DNA from: a virus
Length of the DNA stretch: 64,000 nucleotides
Virus record (IMG/VR): IMGVR_UViG_3300001450_000001
Location: 54,609 to 118,608 of that record
Reading direction: 5' to 3' (one strand)
Positions 59,077 through 64,000 of the stretch are shown here, piece by piece. The notes below the pieces were generated by a model, which ran no database searches, was not told where the DNA came from, and was given only the letters and a program-made list of their open reading frames with translations. A program made the translations under genes and the position numbers. How positions within the stretch are numbered: position 1 is the first letter of the stretch; each line of letters starts with the position of its first letter.

Positions 59077-61323
59077 ATGAGTAAGATACTAATTGGAGAT
59101 AAAATATTTACGAATGCATCAAAGGTCCTTAGGGAAAGAGGTCTTGATGAGCATATTGCTTGGCTACAACAAGAGTGTGATGCAATCGATTTTTACCAGG
59201 CACGATATCCAGACCAGTACAAGCAGATTCAGGCGTTTATAACCGAAAATAAAGGCAAGAAATTGCCAGGTAATAAACAAAATAGTCTGTTGTACTGGCT
59301 GTTGGATATTTATGAGGAAAACCCCATTGAAACAAATAAAAAGCCAGAGATTATAACTGATGGTGATGTCGATCTTGTTGATATTGATCAAGATGTATGT
59401 AGGCATGGAAGGCAAAAGGTCATTAATTACATCTATGAAAGGTTTGGTAGAGAAAAGGTAAAACAAATTGGTGTATATCAGCTTGCAAAAACAAGGGCAA
59501 TTATACAAGATGTTGCTGGTGCATTAGGTGTCCCTGCAAAGGATACATTCGGTATGACAAAGACTATCATGGCTGGTGAGTCAACTGAAAAGAAAACATT
59601 TGATGAACTTGCTAATGACTTTGACAAACTAAAACAATACTTTACAAAATACCCCAAGGTTAAATTCTATGCAGAAAAGATTAGAGGTATGCTTAGGAAT
59701 TACGGAACACATCCAGCTGGTGTTATTATATCATCTGAAAACTTAGATGAAAATATTGCACTAAATAAAATTGGTGATGGTATATCATCAGCATGGGAGG
59801 AAGGTACTGGAACTTACGGCCTTAAGCATATGGGATATGTAAAGTTTGATATACTTGGCCTTAAAAATGTATCAATAGTAGGTGCAACTATGGACCTTGT
59901 TAATAAAAGGCATGGACTTAATCTAAAACTAGGTGACATTCCACTAGATGATGAATATACATTTAAGAAAATATTCCACACATCAGATACTGATACAATA
60001 TTTCAATTTGAATCAGGCACAGCAAAAGGTATCTTAAAAGATGTTAAGGCAGACTCAGTTGCTGAACTATCAGCAGTTTCTGCACTATTAAGACCTGGCC
60101 CACTTATGGAAGGTATGCCAACTGAGTATGCCAAACGTAAACATTCAGGTGAGTACGAAAGGTGGCCAGAACCACTTAACACAGTCCTAGAAGAAACATA
60201 TGGAATTATTACCTATCAAGAACAAATTATGAAACTGGCACTTATTGCAGGGTTTACAGATTCAGAATCAAATAAGTTTAGAAAGGTATTAGTTAAGTAC
60301 CGTGACTGGGAATCAATGGAGCAAAGGCAAAAGAATATTGGTCTATACAAGGAAAAGTTTATCAAAGGCTTATCAGTTCATATCAAGGAATCAGATGCAA
60401 TGGATCTATTTGAAAAGTGTGCTGCATTTGCAGCCTATGGCTTTAATCAAGCCCATTCTGTATCTTATTCATTAATATCTTATTGGGGTGGATACTTTAA
60501 GGCAAATTACCCAATTGAATATATGAAGGTTATGCTTGACAACTCTGAACCAGGAACTGATATGATGAAGCACATTAATGTTGCAAAGAAACTAGGCTTT
60601 AAAGTTGAACGTGCAAATATAAATGCATCTCAAAAAGGATTTACAATAGTTGATAAAAGTATACTATTTGGCTTTGATGCAATTAAGACTGTTTCACCTA
60701 GTGATGTGGAGCTAATACTAAATCACGCACCATATAATAGCTTCCAGGACTTCTTGGACAGATCTGAAATTAAAAATAAGTCAAAGGTTGAAAACTTAAT
60801 ATTTGCAGGTGCATTTGATTCATGGGATGAGGAGGTGGATACTTATAATCAATTTCATAAAGGTAGGCTACCAAAGAAAAAGCAACCTGACTATGAAGAT
60901 AAAAAGTTTAACTTTACAGAGTTAAAAGAACTTGAATATGGTGCAATGTCTACTAATGTAAAGTATCTTATAAATGACACTATTAAAGAGATGGTACAAA
61001 TACTTACAGAAAGAGACTTTAAGTTTCAAAATACAATGCTACCAAGTGAAGTAAGGATGAAACTTGGTGACAAGATGGGTTGTTATATTATAGGTATAGT
61101 AGATAAATATATTGCAAAAAGAAGTAAGTCTTCTGGTAAGCCTATGGGTATTGCAACACTAAAAGATGACAATGGCTCAATAGACTTCTTTATATGGCAG
61201 AATAAGATGAAAGGTTTTGAGGAAATAGAACCTGGTGAATTGGTGCTAATATCTCTTGGTAGATTTAAAGATAGTGAGACAATGTTCTTAAATAAAATTT
61301 ATGAAAGGTTTAATGATGAATAA
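59077..61323 (+). CDS. DNA polymerase III alpha subunit, C-terminal half (catalytic palm to OB-fold)
   Basis: This 748-residue protein starts two bases after the N-terminal half. An about 95-residue segment unlike DnaE comes first. The catalytic motif follows as DLVDIDQDVCRHGRQ (Asp102 and Asp104), then VYQLAKTRAIIQDVAGALG, FQFESGTAKGIL, ALLRPGPLMEGMP, ITYQEQIMKLA and AAYGFNQAHSVSYSLISYW. An OB-fold region is near the C-terminus (CYIIGIVDKYIAKRSKSSGK; GSIDFFIWQNKM). The third acidic position, Asp555 in E. coli by my alignment, reads Glu330 here. It is the probable replicative polymerase of the phage. Confidence 0.87.
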   Translation: MSKILIGDKIFTNASKVLRERGLDEHIAWLQQECDAIDFYQARYPDQYKQIQAFITENKGKKLPGNKQNSLLYWLLDIYEENPIETNKKPEIITDGDVDLVDIDQDVCRHGRQKVINYIYERFGREKVKQIGVYQLAKTRAIIQDVAGALGVPAKDTFGMTKTIMAGESTEKKTFDELANDFDKLKQYFTKYPKVKFYAEKIRGMLRNYGTHPAGVIISSENLDENIALNKIGDGISSAWEEGTGTYGLKHMGYVKFDILGLKNVSIVGATMDLVNKRHGLNLKLGDIPLDDEYTFKKIFHTSDTDTIFQFESGTAKGILKDVKADSVAELSAVSALLRPGPLMEGMPTEYAKRKHSGEYERWPEPLNTVLEETYGIITYQEQIMKLALIAGFTDSESNKFRKVLVKYRDWESMEQRQKNIGLYKEKFIKGLSVHIKESDAMDLFEKCAAFAAYGFNQAHSVSYSLISYWGGYFKANYPIEYMKVMLDNSEPGTDMMKHINVAKKLGFKVERANINASQKGFTIVDKSILFGFDAIKTVSPSDVELILNHAPYNSFQDFLDRSEIKNKSKVENLIFAGAFDSWDEEVDTYNQFHKGRLPKKKQPDYEDKKFNFTELKELEYGAMSTNVKYLINDTIKEMVQILTERDFKFQNTMLPSEVRMKLGDKMGCYIIGIVDKYIAKRSKSSGKPMGIATLKDDNGSIDFFIWQNKMKGFEEIEPGELVLISLGRFKDSETMFLNKIYERFNDE

Positions 61324-62269
61324 AAGACTACAATTGATATTTGAAGGACCTGACTGTTCAGGTAAGACAACTCAATACCAAAAGGTTTGGGAAATTATAC
61401 AATCTGGCAACGACTATGACGTCCTCTTAAACGATAGAGGCTTGATGTCAATAATGGCTTACGGCATGCTACATAACAGATTCGACAATAATGAAGAAAG
61501 AGAACATGAGTTTATATCTTATCTTAATGACAATATAGTTTTCTATTTTGACATTAGTGAGGCAGAGTTGCATAGGAGATATTGTAATAGGGGAGATGAA
61601 TTCCAGTCTTGGTCGTCAATAAAGCATGTGGCAAGAATATATAAAGATCTATGCATTAGATTTGAAAAGCATAGAAACTTTTGGGTAATAGATGGAGAGG
61701 ATGATCCAGGATCTATTGCAAAAAGAATTAATGGCATTATAGAAATGTATAATGAATTTTTATTAAGCCCAGAGCACCAAATAGGAACAGCAATGACTGC
61801 ATTACAGGAATACGGAGCTAGTGTTGGTGGTACTAAGGAGCTTATAAATTATAAGATGGATTTAGATATGTCTTATGACGATGTGGAAAGTTGGGCATCA
61901 AAAGATCTATATACAGGGTTGGAGAATATAAATGACTATATGCAGCTTGAAGTTGACAGTTATAAATTCCAATTAGCTAAATTCACAAAAAAGATAGAAT
62001 CAGAGCTATCAGGATACTATGGAAAGAAGGAAGACTCACATAGTAGAAGATTTGTATTTACAGATGATGAGTGCCTGTCATATGTTCATATTCTACTTAG
62101 AAATAATACATTAAATGTAAGTGTAAACTTTAGGTCCTCAAACGTAGGGCTATTTAACCATGACTTTATATCTATATGCAAAATGATAAAAATCTGGTTT
62201 GATAAAAATACTAAAGTAGAAAATATTAAAATAAATATAAAATTTGATTCGTTACATTTTTATATTTAA
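61316..62269 (+). CDS. Thymidylate-kinase-like protein with ThyA-like C-terminal region
   Basis: ATG 61316 overlaps the polymerase end; ATGs at 61301 and 61313 are in frame, and an AAAGG at 61304-61308 favours 61316. The product has 317 residues. The N-terminal half is a P-loop nucleoside/thymidylate kinase fold: LIFEGPDCSGKTTQYQKV (Walker A), YFDISEAELHRRYCNRGDEF and WVIDGEDDP. The C-terminal half (TDDECLSYVHILLRNNTLNV and SVNFRSSNVGLFNHDF) recalls the nucleotide-binding strands of thymidylate synthase ThyA, without its catalytic Cys. It may phosphorylate dTMP or sense it. ThyA-type relation is a weak visual match. Confidence 0.6.
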   Translation: MNKRLQLIFEGPDCSGKTTQYQKVWEIIQSGNDYDVLLNDRGLMSIMAYGMLHNRFDNNEEREHEFISYLNDNIVFYFDISEAELHRRYCNRGDEFQSWSSIKHVARIYKDLCIRFEKHRNFWVIDGEDDPGSIAKRINGIIEMYNEFLLSPEHQIGTAMTALQEYGASVGGTKELINYKMDLDMSYDDVESWASKDLYTGLENINDYMQLEVDSYKFQLAKFTKKIESELSGYYGKKEDSHSRRFVFTDDECLSYVHILLRNNTLNVSVNFRSSNVGLFNHDFISICKMIKIWFDKNTKVENIKINIKFDSLHFYI

Positions 62270-62271
62270 GA

Positions 62272-62287
62272 GATATTTATTATATTA
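62272..62287 (+). promoter_or_regulatory. Overlapping GATATTTAT and TTATATTA motifs (thyX-like)
   Basis: The sequence GATATTTATTATATTA contains both motif classes, overlapping by one base, and ends 18 bases before the ATG at 62306. It is the only noticed site where both are exact, suggesting expression in more than one phase. Confidence 0.45.
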
Positions 62288-62305
62288 TAAAGGTTATATA
62301 AAATT

Positions 62306-63124
62306 ATGGAAGATAAATTAAGTTACGAGGTTGTAGAAAACCTAAGAAAAGTTATGGGAACTCTCCCAGAAGAGAGGCCACCAGTTGTTACTGAATTTCA
62401 CGATATGATTGATGAGGTTGAGGTCACATTAGAAGACCACATGACAAATCCTTATAAGTCAATGTTTGTGACAAGTACTTCTACTTGGGGTGACAATAAG
62501 TTTAAGCAAAAATGGCCAGAAACAACTCCTGAAGGTAAGTTTGAGGTTGTAAAAGCTGTATTGACTCACAATACACTACCACAAGCAAGAGAAATGGTAC
62601 AATTTATATTCAGAGTAAGAGGTGTACCAAGATGGCTATTTGACTACCACACTCAGACCCCATTCACAAGTTTTATGAGTATAGGATGCAGAGACAATAA
62701 TAAGTCTGATGTAGACATTATTACTGTAGGCAAAAGAAAACTATCATCAGAAGAAAAGAAAACATTTAATGACTTAAAGCAAATATATGCAGATGTATTA
62801 AATGAAGATCAATCAAGTTGGCAGTCTGGTAGAACATTCTTACCACAAAGCTATCAACACTCATATCATTTTGGCCAAAATTTACTTTCATTAGTATCAA
62901 TGAGAGGATTCAATGCATCAGGAAAGTTTGGTGATAATGTAAAAGAGCAGTCATTGGCAATACTCTATAAAGAACTTGTAAGTGTTGTTGAAAAACAATT
63001 CCCATTTATAGGTTTATATCTGAGTGTAATATTTGAAAATACAGATGTTGTATTACATAAGATAAGAGAATATAAATTTGAAGATTTAAGCAAAAAGGAT
63101 AAAGAATTATTTTATGAAAGTTAA
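62306..63124 (+). CDS. Flavin-dependent thymidylate synthase-like protein (ThyX-like, diverged)
   Basis: This 272-residue protein matches the ThyX layout. An N-terminal KAVLTHNTLPQAREMVQFIF helix and strand is followed by RVRGVPRWLFDYHTQTPFTS and FMSIGCRDNN at the place of the RHRxxSxNExSxR motif. The C-terminal GRTFLPQSYQHSYHFGQNLL helix leads to SLVSMRG. The RHR signature is not conserved (YHTQTPFTSFMSIGCRD), so dUMP/FAD handling may differ or activity may be lost. ThyX makes dTMP from dUMP, consistent with the neighbouring dUTPase. The next gene overlaps by 11 bases. Confidence 0.68.
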   Translation: MEDKLSYEVVENLRKVMGTLPEERPPVVTEFHDMIDEVEVTLEDHMTNPYKSMFVTSTSTWGDNKFKQKWPETTPEGKFEVVKAVLTHNTLPQAREMVQFIFRVRGVPRWLFDYHTQTPFTSFMSIGCRDNNKSDVDIITVGKRKLSSEEKKTFNDLKQIYADVLNEDQSSWQSGRTFLPQSYQHSYHFGQNLLSLVSMRGFNASGKFGDNVKEQSLAILYKELVSVVEKQFPFIGLYLSVIFENTDVVLHKIREYKFEDLSKKDKELFYES

Positions 63125-63833
63125 TAACATTGAAATAAAGTGTGGAGTGAAAGGTCTAGAAGTAGACATTTTGAATTGGCATCAGGCTTCTGGTATGATA
63201 ACATATAGAGTAAAAGGGACACCAATTTGCCAATATGATCAACATTCAAGGGCTAGAGTAGGAATTAAATTTAAGCAATATGAGGTTAATCCAAACCCAA
63301 CATATGTGGTTTATACTCAGGTATATGAGTTAATGGAGAAGAACTCAGACTTTCGCGACAAAACCATAAAAACGCTATCTGAACTGGAAAAGCACAGAGT
63401 ATCTGAAAGCGAAAATCCTGAATTGTTTAATTTAATGTCAAGAGAATGTACATACGTAGTTGAGCAAAATATTAATTCTCTTAGAGGACAGATGATGAGA
63501 AGGCTTAAGTTTTGCGAGGAAGAGTTTATTGTAGGTTTACATTGGCTATTAAGAGAGAAGATGATCGATATGGGAATTGAAGCTGCAAAAAGCTTCAAGC
63601 CAGGATGTGACTTAATAGGAAAGTGTGACTACGCAGCTGCAGATTATTTATCAAATGCATTTGGGTGTCTATTTGCAGGTTGTGGAAGGTTCCCAAGTAA
63701 AACAGATTTTGCAAGCTTTAACCAGTCTTGCACAACACCAGAAGTAATGAAAGACCAATTAGGAATATCATGTGTAAGAAGCTCACATGAAATAGAAAAT
63801 AAATTAAGAATTAAAGATAAGGAGGCAATATAA
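63114..63833 (+). CDS. Unknown Cys-rich protein coupled to the ThyX-like gene
   Basis: This 239-residue protein overlaps the ThyX-like gene by 11 bases and so is probably translated with it. It starts as a beta-rich domain (IEIKCGVKGLEVDILNWHQA; TYRVKGTPICQYDQHSRARV) and continues into helices with conserved-looking Cys (PGCDLIGKCDYAAADYLSNA; FGCLFAGCGRFPS; CTTPEVM). QYDQHSRARVGIKF could be a vestige of a ThyX motif, but the rest does not fit. A partner or paralogue of the ThyX-like protein is possible. No family is recognised. Confidence 0.5.
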   Translation: MKVNNIEIKCGVKGLEVDILNWHQASGMITYRVKGTPICQYDQHSRARVGIKFKQYEVNPNPTYVVYTQVYELMEKNSDFRDKTIKTLSELEKHRVSESENPELFNLMSRECTYVVEQNINSLRGQMMRRLKFCEEEFIVGLHWLLREKMIDMGIEAAKSFKPGCDLIGKCDYAAADYLSNAFGCLFAGCGRFPSKTDFASFNQSCTTPEVMKDQLGISCVRSSHEIENKLRIKDKEAI

Positions 63834-64000
63834 TGTTTACACCAACAGGAGGAAATGTAGTATTAAAAGGATTAGAACCAGATGAAATGACATCAGGTGG
63901 AGTAATTATGCCAGAAGTTGATGCAGAAGTATCACTTAAAGGCGAAGTATTAGCAGTAGGTCCCGGCCCACTACTAAATACTGGAAAAAGAGGTCATATG
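63833..64000 (+). CDS. groES: GroES/gp31-like co-chaperonin (3' truncated by window edge)
   Basis: ATG 63833 overlaps the previous stop (TAATG) behind AAGGAGG. The first 56 residues fit the GroES family: FTPTGGNVVLKGLEPDEMTS, then GGVIMPEVDAE and KGEVLAVGPGPLLNTGKR. The GGVIMP segment corresponds to the mobile loop that binds GroEL. T4 gp31 replaces host GroES so that the capsid protein can fold; the same role is likely here for the capsid protein at 23736. The gene continues beyond the window. Confidence 0.88.
   Translation, partial: MFTPTGGNVVLKGLEPDEMTSGGVIMPEVDAEVSLKGEVLAVGPGPLLNTGKRGHM

Noticed and set aside
59040-59380. Intein or split intein at the DnaE break
   Set aside because: Neither the end of the first half nor the start of the second shows intein hallmarks (Cys/Ser start, block with TxxH, terminal HN); the extension is not intein-like.
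63114-63833. Second ThyX copy
   Set aside because: Only a short QHSRARVGIKF resemblance; the surrounding fold pattern and length order of ThyX are missing, so it is left as unknown.
1-64000. tRNA genes, CRISPR arrays, insertion sequences, integrase or attachment sites
   Set aside because: No cloverleaf-like sequence, regular spaced repeats, transposase or integrase motifs were noticed; intergenic spaces are too short for most of these.

Overview
The window is an AT-rich stretch, by eye about one third G+C, of a contractile-tailed (myovirus-type) phage genome. Every credible gene is on the + strand, packed with overlaps or gaps of a few bases. The structural genes form a divergent, reordered T4-like set: large terminase, portal, prohead protease, scaffold core, major capsid protein, neck proteins, sheath stabiliser, sheath, tube, a frameshifted chaperone-like pair, tape measure and baseplate. 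T4-type gp32 single-strand binding protein, UvsX, RNase H/flap nuclease and gp41 helicase follow. The lineage looks like a distant ('far-T4') marine-type relative. The host cannot be named. A small histone-H1-like gene, a phage ribosomal protein bS21 and a set of genes without Shine-Dalgarno sequences would suit Bacteroidota, but many late genes carry strong AGGAG sites, so other hosts remain possible.

Layout. 0-8.5 kb: tail fibre/adhesin genes, including one with a C-terminal S74 self-cleaving chaperone, plus a SET-domain protein. 8.5-14.2 kb: a cytidylyltransferase-like/nucleic-acid-ligase-like fusion, several unknown proteins with similar lysine-rich N-terminal leaders, and holin-like membrane proteins. 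14.3-25.4 kb: packaging and head genes, with bS21 and small membrane genes between them, ending at a strong terminator. 25.5-31.0 kb: neck, sheath and tube, ending at a second terminator. 31.1-41.8 kb: a frameshifted tail-assembly pair, tape measure and baseplate, including a giant hub-like protein with a YkuD-like C-terminal domain. 41.8-47.0 kb: a family-A polymerase core, unknown genes and a UvdE repair nuclease. 47.0-51.6 kb: H1-like protein and replication/recombination core. 51.6-63.8 kb: nucleotide and sulfur metabolism (NrdB, NrdA, cysteine synthase, flavoprotein, dUTPase-HAD fusion, thymidylate-kinase-like fusion, ThyX-like protein) wrapped around a DNA polymerase III alpha subunit split into two genes. 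The right edge cuts a GroES-like co-chaperonin.

How the parts fit. The metabolic block supplies dNTPs, including dTMP, to the phage replisome. GroES probably helps fold the capsid protein, as gp31 does in T4. The prohead protease probably matures the capsid protein at an (I/L)-x-E site. The same site pattern recurs in short N-terminal leaders of otherwise unrelated proteins, suggesting a set of proteins delivered into the capsid. Two promoter-like motifs recur upstream of genes: GATATTTAT, mostly before late genes with Shine-Dalgarno sites, and TTATATTA, mostly before genes that lack them, several of which would give nearly leaderless mRNAs.
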